A stretch of 54,634 nt of DNA from an uncultured Blautia sp. (GTDB taxonomy: Bacteria; Bacillota; Clostridia; Lachnospirales; Lachnospiraceae): the NCBI GenBank assembly GCA_900549015.1, contig URMH01000015.1:1-54634 (forward strand). Reading direction: 5' to 3'. Shown here one piece after another: positions 32,322-41,800 of the stretch; position 1 is the stretch's first letter, and each line of letters starts with the position of its first letter. Under the pieces are notes generated by a model. That model was not told where the DNA came from, made no database searches, and saw only the letters and a program-made list of their open reading frames with translations. The translations under genes were made by a program, and so were the position numbers.

Positions 32322-32711
32322 ATGGCATATACAGCTTATGCAAAAGTTGCTGACTTTGAAAAAATGTTCGGGGATACTGCAGAAGTTCCGGATGAAGAAC
32401 TGGAACAATATCTGAAGCAGGCATCCCGTCACATAGATTCCCTTACTTATAATCGCATTGTAGGCAAGGGAATCTCTTTATTATCAGGGCATCAGCAGGA
32501 GATTATAAAAGAAGTATGCTGCAGGCAGGCGCTGTTTGAGTATGAGAACCGGGAAATCTTTGATATGATTTTGAAGGGTTACAGCATAAATGGAGTATCT
32601 ATGCAGTTCGGAGAATCCTGGAACGTAACAATACAGAAAGGGATCCCTGTACGCAGGGATGTTTACGAACTCTTATGTCAGACAGGTCTGTGCTGTAGGA
32701 TGTTGAGGTAA
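32322..32711 (+). CDS. Head-tail connector (adaptor) protein
   Basis: The 129-residue helical protein has DFEKMFGDTAEVPDEELEQY and LKQASRHIDSLTYNRI near the start and KEVCCRQALFEYENRE in the middle, typical of gp6/gp15-type adaptors that bind below the portal. Gene order (capsid, adaptor, stopper, minor capsid, tail tube) supports this. Confidence 0.8.
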   Translation: MAYTAYAKVADFEKMFGDTAEVPDEELEQYLKQASRHIDSLTYNRIVGKGISLLSGHQQEIIKEVCCRQALFEYENREIFDMILKGYSINGVSMQFGESWNVTIQKGIPVRRDVYELLCQTGLCCRMLR

Positions 32712-32716
32712 ACAAT

Positions 32717-33055
32717 ATGAAATATCCATGTCTTGTACTTGAAAAGTTTTGCAACACAGACATATCCCTGGAAATGGATCAGGAGGGGATTGACAAATAC
32801 GGGGAGCCGCTGGAGCCTGTTCGATATACTGGAAAATGCAATTATCAGGATAAAGCAAAGACTGTTTTAACCTCTGAAAAGAAACTGGTGCAGATCACAG
32901 GAACTGCCCTGTTTCCGAAAGACATCTGTCCGGAACTTGCTGTCATATCCGGAGGTACTGCGGTTATCTTTGGAGCAGAGCGGAGGATTCTGGAGGGGCG
33001 AAAGGCGAGAAACCCGGACGGAAGCGTAAATTTTACGGAGGTATTGCTCATATGA
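32717..33055 (+). CDS. Head closure (stopper) protein
   Basis: The 112-residue protein is beta-rich (YTGKCNYQDKAKTVLTSEKK, KLVQITGTALFPKDIC) and lies after the adaptor, as with SPP1 gp16-like stoppers. Assignment is mainly by order and size. It overlaps the next gene by four bases. Confidence 0.7.
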   Translation: MKYPCLVLEKFCNTDISLEMDQEGIDKYGEPLEPVRYTGKCNYQDKAKTVLTSEKKLVQITGTALFPKDICPELAVISGGTAVIFGAERRILEGRKARNPDGSVNFTEVLLI

Positions 33056-33492
33056 TAAAGGTCAGCTCAAAAGTAAAATTGAATATGCCGAAAATAAAGC
33101 AGCTTACCCAGGCACAGGTAACGGCACTGGAAATGACAGCGGAAGCACTGCATGGAGAAGTGGTGCAGGCACAGGTAGTTCCTAGAAAAGACGGGGCTTT
33201 GCAGGGAGAAAGCTTTTTTGTAGATAATTTAAGGTCTGCAGAAGGAAAAGTGTCCCTGATACATGCAGAACCGTATGCAAGACGATTATATTTCCATCCA
33301 GAATATCATTTCCATAAAGGTCCTTGGGAAGAAGAATGGACGGATAAGGAGGGCGTGAAACATCATGTAAAACATGACGGCAATCCAAACGCAAAAGGCA
33401 AATGGTATGCAGACTGGCTGCCGGGTGGAAAAGAGGCTGATTTTGCAGTGGAAGCATTTAAAAAGATCTACAGGAGGCTGACGGGCATATGA
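33052..33492 (+). CDS. Minor capsid protein (Minor_capsid_2 type)
   Basis: The 146-residue protein resembles the family of gp-like tail completion/minor capsid proteins: ALHGEVVQAQVVPRKDGALQ and AEPYARRLYFHPEYHFHK, then GKWYADWLPGGK. Probably acts at the head-tail junction. Overlaps both neighbours by four bases. Confidence 0.82.
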   Translation: MIKVSSKVKLNMPKIKQLTQAQVTALEMTAEALHGEVVQAQVVPRKDGALQGESFFVDNLRSAEGKVSLIHAEPYARRLYFHPEYHFHKGPWEEEWTDKEGVKHHVKHDGNPNAKGKWYADWLPGGKEADFAVEAFKKIYRRLTGI

Positions 33493-33890
33493 TGTTGAGA
33501 GAAATCCGGGATTACATAGAATCCCTTGGTGTGTCGGAAAAGGTATATATGGGGAAATTGCCTGATAAGCTGCAGGAAGCTATAGGGGTTTACAACAGCA
33601 AGCATACCTATGAATGCAAAGTGCCACTGGGAGGGGTTCAGATGCGCTCCTATGAGACGAAATACGTCACTTTGCTGATACACTGGAACAAATCCCCAAC
33701 AGAAACAGAAGAAGCCGGGAAACGTCTGTTTGACGCTTTGACGGCTACAAGAGAAAAAGGAAAGATAAAATTTATCCAGCCGCTTTATGATTTGCAGGAC
33801 GTAGGAACAGACGATTCCGGTGTCTATGAAATGGTCATAGAAGCGGCTTTTATATGCAGAAAGGAGAATGAAAATGTCGGAACCAAGTAA
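33489..33890 (+). CDS. Minor capsid / tail terminator protein (Minor_capsid_3 type)
   Basis: The 133-residue protein has the pattern of the family: REIRDYIESLGVSEKVYMGK, KQ-like VYNSKHTYECKVPLGG and YETKYVTLLIHWNKSPTETE. It likely caps the tail tube. Start ATG 33489 or 33492; the former overlaps the preceding stop. Confidence 0.78.
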   Translation: MMLREIRDYIESLGVSEKVYMGKLPDKLQEAIGVYNSKHTYECKVPLGGVQMRSYETKYVTLLIHWNKSPTETEEAGKRLFDALTATREKGKIKFIQPLYDLQDVGTDDSGVYEMVIEAAFICRKENENVGTK

Positions 33891-34383
33891 GAAAACAGGA
33901 GTATTTCCATGTTATGAAAACCAGTTTCAGGTAGGAGCTGCGAAAGAAGGAGCAACAGGGATCGCGGATATGGAAAGCTTTTCCGTGTCCTTCGATAACG
34001 GGGTAGAGGAGTGGACGCCTTTTGATACAGAAGGTTGGATTCGACGTCTGCCGACTGCGAAAAGTATCACAATCTCAGTAACGGGAAAAAGAAATGTAGG
34101 TGACAAGGGCAATGATTTTGTGGCAGGAAAAGCATTCCTGAACGGAAGGGATACGGAAGGCTATTTCGGCTGGATTTTCCCGGACGGAACAACCATATCC
34201 TGGAACGAGGCAGTGTTTAATATAACCAATATCGGAGCCGGGGACTCGACAGCAGTCGGTCCGTTGGAATTTGACATTATGAGCAATGGAAAACCAACCA
34301 TTACACCGCCGTCTGAAATGTCGCAGGCAATGATGAAAGCATCTATGAAAAAACTGGAACAGACCATGAAAGAGGGAAAATAA
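33874..34383 (+). CDS. Major tail tube protein
   Basis: The 169-residue beta-rich protein (IADMESFSVSFDNGVEEWTP, KSITISVTGKRNVGDKGNDF, GTTISWNEAVFNITNIGAGD) fits phage tail tube proteins and precedes the chaperone pair. AAGGAG (33861-33866) is seven bases before ATG 33874, so this start is preferred over ATG 33868. Confidence 0.85.
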   Translation: MSEPSKKTGVFPCYENQFQVGAAKEGATGIADMESFSVSFDNGVEEWTPFDTEGWIRRLPTAKSITISVTGKRNVGDKGNDFVAGKAFLNGRDTEGYFGWIFPDGTTISWNEAVFNITNIGAGDSTAVGPLEFDIMSNGKPTITPPSEMSQAMMKASMKKLEQTMKEGK

Positions 34384-34692
34384 ATGGCAAAGATTGTAGA
34401 CATTACGGAAAAATTATGTTTTGAGGAGAATCCGGTCATGCAGATCGGAACCCTGGAAGTGGAAGTAAACGCCGATGCAGAGACGATGCTGCGTCTTATG
34501 GGAGCTTTTGGAAATAAAGGAGAGCTTCAGGCAGTCGAGGAAGCTTTGAACCTGATTTTTAAGCCGGAGGACGTAGAGAAGATCTGCAATATCAAAAAAG
34601 GAAAGAAAAAGCTTTCTGCGAAATCTCTTATGGTAATCGTCCAGGAGGCAATGGCACTTGTAATGGGGGAAGACGAAGAGGGAGAGCAGTGA
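34384..34692 (+). CDS. Tail assembly chaperone (gpG-like)
   Basis: The 102-residue acidic protein lies between tail tube and tape measure, the fixed position of tail assembly chaperones (MQIGTLEVEVNADAETMLRL, then EEALNLIFKPEDVEKICNIK). A fraction of ribosomes is expected to shift frame near the end to make a longer G-T product with the frame that continues to 35032. Confidence 0.82.
   Translation: MAKIVDITEKLCFEENPVMQIGTLEVEVNADAETMLRLMGAFGNKGELQAVEEALNLIFKPEDVEKICNIKKGKKKLSAKSLMVIVQEAMALVMGEDEEGEQ
34661..34692 (+). other. Probable programmed frameshift window
   Basis: The T frame is closed upstream by TAA at 34661-34663 and the G frame ends at TGA 34690-34692, so switching must occur between. 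The run ATG-GGG-GAA (34663-34671) lets Gly-tRNA move from GGG 34666-34668 to GGG 34667-34669 with full pairing (+1 shift), after which AAG-ACG continues in the T frame. A -2 shift gives the same frame but poorer pairing. Confidence 0.6.
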
Positions 34693-35032
34693 CCCGTACT
34701 ATGATCTGACAGATGATTTCGGTCTGATCGTATCATCTTTTCAGTCACAGTACGGGATACGTTTATCCCGGGAACTACCTCGCGGTATGAAATGGGGAGA
34801 GTTCCGGGATTTGCTGGTGGGACTGGGACCAGACACCGCGCTTGGCAGGATTGTGTCAATCCGGGCAGAGGAGGACAAGGAAGTCCTCAAGAACTTTACA
34901 AAAGAGCAGAAGCGGATCCGGAGCGCATGGCGTAACAGGCACGCAAAATCAGTCCCACGGAAAAACATAATGAAAATGCTGGAAGAGATGAAAACAGCGT
35001 TTATACAGATGGCAGGAGGTGGCGGTAATTGA
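34670..35032 (+). CDS. Tail assembly chaperone T domain (Gp15-like), made by frameshift
   Basis: The frame encodes DPYYDLTDDFGLIVSSFQSQ and YGIRLSRELPRGMKWGEFRD, LGPDTALGRIVSIRAEEDKE, QKRIRSAWRNRHAKS, matching the phage Gp15-type partner of the tail chaperone. There is no suitable start codon at the domain beginning; the first ATG (34787) would lose ~35 conserved residues. A G-T fusion of about 215 residues is therefore expected. It ends at 35032, before the tape measure gene. Confidence 0.72.
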   Translation, partial: KTKRESSDPYYDLTDDFGLIVSSFQSQYGIRLSRELPRGMKWGEFRDLLVGLGPDTALGRIVSIRAEEDKEVLKNFTKEQKRIRSAWRNRHAKSVPRKNIMKMLEEMKTAFIQMAGGGGN

Positions 35033-35067
35033 GAAAAAGAAAGTAAGATGCCGGGGAGGTGCAAGCC

Positions 35068-38000
35068 ATGAGCGTTACAAGTATTGGTCAGATTGGTCTT
35101 GACCTCGTTGTCAATCAAAAAGCGTTTAATAAGCAGATGTCAGGAATCCAGAGTCTTGCAAAAAAGACGGGTGCGATGCTGGCTTCTGCTTTTGCAGTAA
35201 AAAAGATAGTAGATTTTGGGAAATCCTGTCTGGAACTTGGCTCTGACTTGAGCGAAGTCCAGAACGTAGTAGATGTGACATTTCCTCATATGACTGCAAA
35301 GGTCGATGAATTTGCAAAGTCAGCAGCACAAAGCTTCGGATTGTCAGAAACGATGGCAAAGAAGTTTACGTCTATGTTTGGCACTATGGCAAGACAGTTT
35401 GGTTTTTCGGAACAGGCTGCTTATGATATGGGAACTACATTGGCTGGATTGGCGGGAGATGTTGCATCTTTTTATAATATGGCTCCAGATGAGGCATATA
35501 CCAAATTAAAAGCGGTGTTTTCTGGGGAAACAGAGGTATTAAAAGACATCGGTATTGTCATGACCCAGACGGCGCTGGACGCCTATGCGATGGCAAATGG
35601 TTTTGGGAAAACCACCCAGCAGATGTCAGAAGCGGAAAAGGTTGCTCTCAGATATGCTTTTGTCCAGAACCAACTGACGGCAGCCACCAGAGACTTTGCG
35701 CGCACCTCGGATTCGTGGGAAAACCAGGTGCGTATCATGAAGCTGCAAATGGATTCCCTGAAAGCAACACTGGGACAGGGACTTATCAATCTGTTTACAC
35801 CCGTAATTAAAGTGATAAATACGGTACTCGGTAAGCTCTCCACACTGGCAAATGCCTTTAAAGCTTTTACAGAGCTGATTACCGGAAAGAAATCACAATC
35901 CGGAAAAACAGCGGCACCGGTAGCAGAACTGGGAGGAGCGGCTTCGACTGCCAGTGAAAGTCTGAATAATTCTGCCTCTGCCGCCAACAGTTTGAGTAAA
36001 GCGACCAAAGGTGTTGGAAATGCCGCAAAAAAAGCGGCAAAGGAAATGCGGGCGCTTATGGGCTTCGACCAGATTAACCGTCTGGACGATACGTCTTCTG
36101 AGGATTCCGGAAATTCTTCTCCTCCCTCAACAGGCGGTGGTTCCGGGATCGGAGGAAGTGCGGTAGATTTTGGCAGTCTGGCACAGGGCGAGACAGTCAT
36201 AGATCAAACCGATGAAAAAATATCTGCTTTAATTAAGCATTGCAAGGAACTGGCAGAAATATTCAAGAATGGTTTTCGTATTGGACTTGGAGATTCGGAA
36301 AAGAAGATAAAGTCCATTAATAAGGGATTAAAGAACATAAAAAAGACCTTAAAGGAAATAGCTACGGATTCTTATGTAGCAAATGCAGCGGATAAATGGG
36401 CAGATTCCTTTGTTCTTGCCTTTGGAAAAATTACAGGTTCGGCGGCACGTATCGGATTGACGATAGCGGATAATCTGATAGGTGGTATTGATAAATACCT
36501 GTCGAAAAATAAGAACTGGATTAAAAGGCGGATAATCTCACTATTCGATGTTACATCAGAAATACAGGCGTTGGCGGGCGATTTATCTGTCGCTCTGGCT
36601 GAAATTTTTGACGTATTTTCCGGAAGCGATGCAAAAGGAATTACAGCAAACATTATAGGGATTTTTTCGGACGGCTTTCTGGGAGCTGTAGACTTAGGGC
36701 TGAGGTTTGTACGTGATATTTCGGAACTGGTTGTATTTCCTGTAACAGATAATGTACAGAAAATAAAAACAGCTTTTGAAAATACACTGGAACCCATACG
36801 AATTGTTCTGGATACGATATATTCTTCTGTGCAACAAACATTCCAGAAAGTATTTGAAGTTTATGATACCAGTATCAAGCCATTTTTTGATTCTGTTTCA
36901 GAAGGGATTTCGCATCTTCTTGGCATTATTTTAGATGGATACAATACTTATATTGCTCCAGTTCTGGATTATCTTGCTGAGAAGTTCGGAAGTGTGTGGA
37001 GAGAACATATACAGCCGGCGCTAAATGGAATCATAGAACTGCTGGGAAAAATATTTGAAAATCTCAAAGCATTATGGGAAACTGCGCTGGTGCCGTTTAT
37101 AGAGTGGATTGTCAATACAATTATGCCGGTTTTGGGACCGATTCTGATGGGAATAGGAGACTTATTCCTTGATTTACTTTCCGTAGCCGGAGATGTGGTA
37201 AGCGGAATTACAGATATACTTGGAGGATTCCTGGATTTTTGCACAGGAGTATTCAAGGGCGATTTTGACTTATGCTGGCAAGGGATAGGACAGATTCTGG
37301 AAGGCTTTAAAAAGATTGCGGACTCTGTTTTTTCTTTCGTGAAAAAGTATGTTTTTACACCTTTTTCAAATTACATAAAAAATATTTTCGAAACAGACTG
37401 GTCTAAGAGCTTTGGTGTTCTGGGCGAAGTATTAAATACCTTTTTGAGTTCCGTAAAACGAATATGGAAGAATATCAAAGACGTATTCGGTGGAATTGTA
37501 GACTTTGTAAAAGGTGTGTTTACTTCGGACTGGAAGCGTGCATGGGAAGGCGTTAAAAATATTTTTGGAGGTATTTTTGATAACTTAATTACACTGGCAA
37601 AGACACCGTTAAACTGCGTGATTGATATTATTAACAATTTAATCGGGAAACTCAATGCAGGATTGTCTGCAATAGAGAATGCTTTTTCGTTTAATTATGA
37701 TTTCAAAAATCCTTTTACGGAAACACGGTATCAGGGGCATTACGGATTATCTCTTCCGAGCGTGTCAACAATTTCACATCTCGCCCAGGGCGGCTATGTG
37801 AAAAAGAACGCCCCTCAGCTTGCCATGATTGGAGATAACCGCCACCAGGGAGAAGTGGTAGCGCCAGAGGATAAGCTCAGGGAAATGGCAATGGAAGCGG
37901 TGCGGGCAGCAGGAAACGGATTCCCGCCGGAGGTACTGGCAATATTGAAACAGATATTAGAACTTCTGTTGAAAATAAAGCCGGTCACAATCGATGAAGA

Positions 38001-38076
38001 GGCGCTGCGTAAGTATTTCATTGAGAAAACTAATGCAGTTACAAAAAGCACAGGAAAATGTGAGATTAAATTTTAA
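35068..38076 (+). CDS. Tail tape measure protein
   Basis: The 1002-residue protein sets tail length. It has an N-terminal domain with LAKKTGAMLASAFAVKKIVD and the TP901-like FAKSAAQSFGLSETMAKKFT, a low-complexity Ser/Gly linker at about 350-375, several hydrophobic helices, and a C-terminal segment with AQGGYVKKNAPQLAMIGDNR. The start ATG 35068 has GGGGAGG nine bases upstream. By length, a tail near 140-150 nm is implied if the usual ~0.15 nm per residue holds. Confidence 0.93.
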   Translation: MSVTSIGQIGLDLVVNQKAFNKQMSGIQSLAKKTGAMLASAFAVKKIVDFGKSCLELGSDLSEVQNVVDVTFPHMTAKVDEFAKSAAQSFGLSETMAKKFTSMFGTMARQFGFSEQAAYDMGTTLAGLAGDVASFYNMAPDEAYTKLKAVFSGETEVLKDIGIVMTQTALDAYAMANGFGKTTQQMSEAEKVALRYAFVQNQLTAATRDFARTSDSWENQVRIMKLQMDSLKATLGQGLINLFTPVIKVINTVLGKLSTLANAFKAFTELITGKKSQSGKTAAPVAELGGAASTASESLNNSASAANSLSKATKGVGNAAKKAAKEMRALMGFDQINRLDDTSSEDSGNSSPPSTGGGSGIGGSAVDFGSLAQGETVIDQTDEKISALIKHCKELAEIFKNGFRIGLGDSEKKIKSINKGLKNIKKTLKEIATDSYVANAADKWADSFVLAFGKITGSAARIGLTIADNLIGGIDKYLSKNKNWIKRRIISLFDVTSEIQALAGDLSVALAEIFDVFSGSDAKGITANIIGIFSDGFLGAVDLGLRFVRDISELVVFPVTDNVQKIKTAFENTLEPIRIVLDTIYSSVQQTFQKVFEVYDTSIKPFFDSVSEGISHLLGIILDGYNTYIAPVLDYLAEKFGSVWREHIQPALNGIIELLGKIFENLKALWETALVPFIEWIVNTIMPVLGPILMGIGDLFLDLLSVAGDVVSGITDILGGFLDFCTGVFKGDFDLCWQGIGQILEGFKKIADSVFSFVKKYVFTPFSNYIKNIFETDWSKSFGVLGEVLNTFLSSVKRIWKNIKDVFGGIVDFVKGVFTSDWKRAWEGVKNIFGGIFDNLITLAKTPLNCVIDIINNLIGKLNAGLSAIENAFSFNYDFKNPFTETRYQGHYGLSLPSVSTISHLAQGGYVKKNAPQLAMIGDNRHQGEVVAPEDKLREMAMEAVRAAGNGFPPEVLAILKQILELLLKIKPVTIDEEALRKYFIEKTNAVTKSTGKCEIKF

Positions 38077-38087
38077 GGAGGCGTAAG

Positions 38088-38447
38088 GTGGAAAAGAAAA
38101 TATTGTGGTCTGGAAGCATTACGCTTCCGGCTCCTACACAAATGAAAATTGACGATGAGATCATATGGTCTTCTAATACAGGGCGGTCTGCATCCGGGAC
38201 TATGATTGGGGATGTCATAGCCCAGAAAAAGAACGTCAGCATAACCTGGGGGATTCTTACAGAAACGGAACTGGCTCTCATTAAAAAAGTGATGATAGCC
38301 GGCTTCTTTCCCATTTCCTTCCGGGACGATGGCATTGATATGACAATATCCTCTTACCGGGGGACTTTAAGCAAAGATGTGCTGGGATATATCGGCGATG
38401 GAATATTTTATTACCGCAGCGCATCTGTAAACATGATTCAAAAATAG
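38088..38447 (+). CDS. Hypothetical tail protein
   Basis: The 119-residue protein (GTG start with AAGGAGGCGTAAG upstream) is beta-rich and contains IGDVIAQKKNVSITWGILTE and ISFRDDGIDMTISSYRGTLS. It lies between tape measure and the tail-tip protein, where distal tail proteins normally are, though it is shorter than a classical Dit. Probably a baseplate or tail-tip component. Confidence 0.7.
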   Translation: MEKKILWSGSITLPAPTQMKIDDEIIWSSNTGRSASGTMIGDVIAQKKNVSITWGILTETELALIKKVMIAGFFPISFRDDGIDMTISSYRGTLSKDVLGYIGDGIFYYRSASVNMIQK

Positions 38448-38459
38448 GAGGAAAACAAA

Positions 38460-38846
38460 ATGAAACTGACAAACAAGCAGATGATTAACATGCACACGAC
38501 TTTGATTGAAATTGGGAACAGAGGGGATATTGATCCGGTGCTGGGTGTAAACATTGCTCGTAACAATTATGAGCTGTCGAAAATGACAGAACCTGTCTTG
38601 AATGAAAAAGAAAAGCTCCTGGAAAAATACGGGAAGAAGGATGAGAACGGGAAGCTGGCAGCAGATGCGAACGGTGTGGTGGAACTCACAGACCGGAAGA
38701 AATATTATGAGGAGTACAACCGTCTTATGGACGCGGAGGGGGAGGTTTCCCTTATCCTGTTTACAATGGGGGATATAAAGAAAATGGCGCCAAGCCCCAA
38801 CCAGATTTTAAATCTCCTTCCTATCCTGTCAGACAAAAAGAAATAA
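38460..38846 (+). CDS. Hypothetical tail-cluster protein (DUF1617-like)
   Basis: The 128-residue protein has a helical start (LTNKQMINMHTTLIEIGNRG) and an EYNRLMDAEGEVSLILFTMG segment, with a short acidic linker. It resembles small DUF1617-type phage proteins from memory; function unknown. AGGAGG upstream. Confidence 0.6.
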   Translation: MKLTNKQMINMHTTLIEIGNRGDIDPVLGVNIARNNYELSKMTEPVLNEKEKLLEKYGKKDENGKLAADANGVVELTDRKKYYEEYNRLMDAEGEVSLILFTMGDIKKMAPSPNQILNLLPILSDKKK

Positions 38847-38862
38847 AGGGAGGTAATGCCTG

Positions 38863-41800
38863 ATGTATCAGTCATCAGAAGCCTTTGGGAACTGGATACA
38901 GCAGGATTCCCGAACCTTCCAGGCACGGATTACTCTGGAAGGAAAGACCATAACCGAAGGCATATTGAGTATAAGGATAAATGGCGGCTCTAGCTCGGAA
39001 GATGATTTTTCCCTTGGATCCGCTGTTTCCAGATATGTGGAACTGGAAATCGAAAAGACAGGGACACGTTTTGAGGGGTATGAATTTTTACTTGAATTAG
39101 GCTTAAATGGGGAATATATCCCGATGGGGTATTTTACGGCGGAAAAACCAAAAGGAGATGAGGAACGCCTTTCCATTACCGCTTACGACCGCATGGTAAA
39201 AATGGAACGTGCCTGTTTTCTGGAGCTTCCGGACAGCACAAATACCGTTGCAGTGTTAAAAGGCGTTGGGACGATTGCAGGCGTAGAGGTTGTGACAGAG
39301 GGGCTCACAGCCATACCCATAAAAAAACCAGTGGGGTATACCTGCAGGGAAGTGCTCTCTTATGTGGCGCAGCTTTACGGAGGGTTTGCCATCTGCAACC
39401 GTGCCGGAAAAATCGAAATCAAATCTTACGAGGACAATGATTATACCGTTACGGCAGGACGTTACTGGGACAGCTTTACCCATAATGACCTGCCGTTTGT
39501 ATTAGGCAAAATTACCTGCTACACCGGGAAAAACAAGAAAGGGGAAGACATTTCCATCCATGTGGGGGACGGTGTGAGCGGGATTTATTTCTCCAACCCA
39601 TTCATGGACCAGACCGCCCTGGATAACATCTGGGGAAAGCTTAGGAATTACACATATATGCCGGGGAGCTTCCACTTTTTGGGAGACCCGCGCATAGACC
39701 CGTGGGACGTCCTTACTGTAGAGGACAGAAACGGAAACTCCTATAAAGTCCCTGCTATGAAGCTTACCCAGGAGTATGACGGAGGGCTCTCCACGGAAGT
39801 GGAGGCAGTGGGAAAAACGGAAGCCGAGCAGAGTACCGGCTTTACCGGACCGAACACCCAGAACATGGACCGGCTTTATGCGCAGCTTGTGCTGATCGAC
39901 CACGCCATGATTAATAAGCTGGATGTGGATACGGCAAAGATTACCTATGCCACCATAGACAACTTAAACGCTTTGAAAGCAGAGATTGAGCAGTTGGATG
40001 TAACGGAGCTGACGGCAAGGGTGGCAAAAATCGAAAAGGCGTACATCACGGACGCAGAAGTAAAAACGCTTCTCGCCGGATATGCCACCATAGGGAACTT
40101 AAATGCCACCAATGCACAGATTACCAGCCTCTCCGGAAAATTTGCCGCTTTTGAGAAGACTACCACAGAGGAACTGGTGGCGGCAAAAGGCTGGCTTTTG
40201 GAAGGAAGCATCGGAGACGCCCAGATTTCCAGGGTGTCTGCCAATAAGCTTACCGCCGGAACTATTGATACCGCTATTATTACCGTGGCGGGCTCAGACG
40301 GGCATTTGAGAATCTCAGACAACACCATACAGATAAAAGACCTCCAGAGAGTCCGGGTACAGATTGGGAAGGACGCATCCGGGGAATACAGCCTGTCCGT
40401 GTGGGATAAGGCAGGGAAACTTATATGGGATGCCCTGGGAGCCACAGAAAGCACCATACAGCGGAAGATTATCCGGGATAAGATGGTGGCGGACGATGCG
40501 GCTATCAATGCGCTAAAGCTGGATTTAAAAAGCTTTAACACCGCCCTTACAGAGCAGGGAGTGTCCATCTCCGGAACGGTGGTGCAGGTAGGGAACAAGA
40601 CCCTGAATGTGGAGCTTACTGAGCAGAGACAGCTTACCACAGAACATGGGGAAACCCTTACCGACCACGCCGCACGCATTACCGCCAATGAGAATGCAAT
40701 CAAATTGAAGGTATCTACGCAGGAGTATGAATCTTATAAGACTACTGTAAACGGGGAAATTGCCACAGCAAAGAGCCGCTTAAATGCAGCGGAATCATCC
40801 ATCAGCGTCATGAAGGGACAGATCGCCCTGAAAGTGGAACAGACGGATATTGAAGAGGCTGTAAACAATATACAGTTTGGCGGAAGAAATTTGCTTCGTA
40901 ACTCTACATTTAATGAGGGGCTGAAATATTGGGTTGCCCGCTCCGAGTATGCCGCAGTTGTACGGGAAGGGAGAAATGGAGAGAACTGTTTAAAGCAAGT
41001 TGGGAAATTGAGAACCGATTCCACAATTACTCATAGTACGGTTTTTTCGGTAAAAACAGGAGAATGTTATACGCTGTCTGGATGGGCGAAGGGTGCCAAC
41101 ATAGTAAAAGGGACGACAAACTATTTCGTTTCTATTTATGCTTCTTTTTATGGTACAGATGATGAATGGAAGGCTCAGGAAGCAATCTTATCCGGAGATA
41201 TGCCTTTGACGGACGACTGGGAGCGGAAGGTTCTGACTTTCCAGATTCCAAATGTAGCCGGTATTACAAGTATGCGCATATCTATTTTTGCCCGTGATTT
41301 TACAGGCACGATCTGGTGGGATGATGTGCAGCTGGAAAAAGCCAACAAAGTCTCCGATTGGAGCCCGGCAGTGGAAGATATAGAAGAAGACATCGCGGAA
41401 GTGGACGGGAAATTTATAAATTACTCCACTACTGTGCAAATGAACGCTGCCATTACCGCGGCAAAAGACAGCATTACCAGTACCGTGTCAAGAACCTACG
41501 CAACCAAAACAGAGGTATCCTCGGTATCTGGAAAAGTGACCTCTTTAGAATCCTGGAAGCAGGAGGCAAGCCAGAAGATCACAAAGGACGGGATCCTCTC
41601 CACAGTAGGGGATTACTATGCCACCTCAAAATATGTGGAAACCGTGGAAAACGGTGTGAAAGAAAACGAAAAATATATTGCCAGTGTAGAGACTCTCGCA
41701 AACCAGACAAGCAATAAATTTCTCTGGCTTGTCAAATCCGGAACTTCAGCCACAAATTTTGAGCTGACAGACCGGACAGCGACCCTTGTGGCAAATGCCA

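Noticed and set aside
35126..36200. Minus-strand open frames inside the tape measure gene
   Set aside because: Antisense shadows without ribosome sites; several similar ones occur under long late genes.
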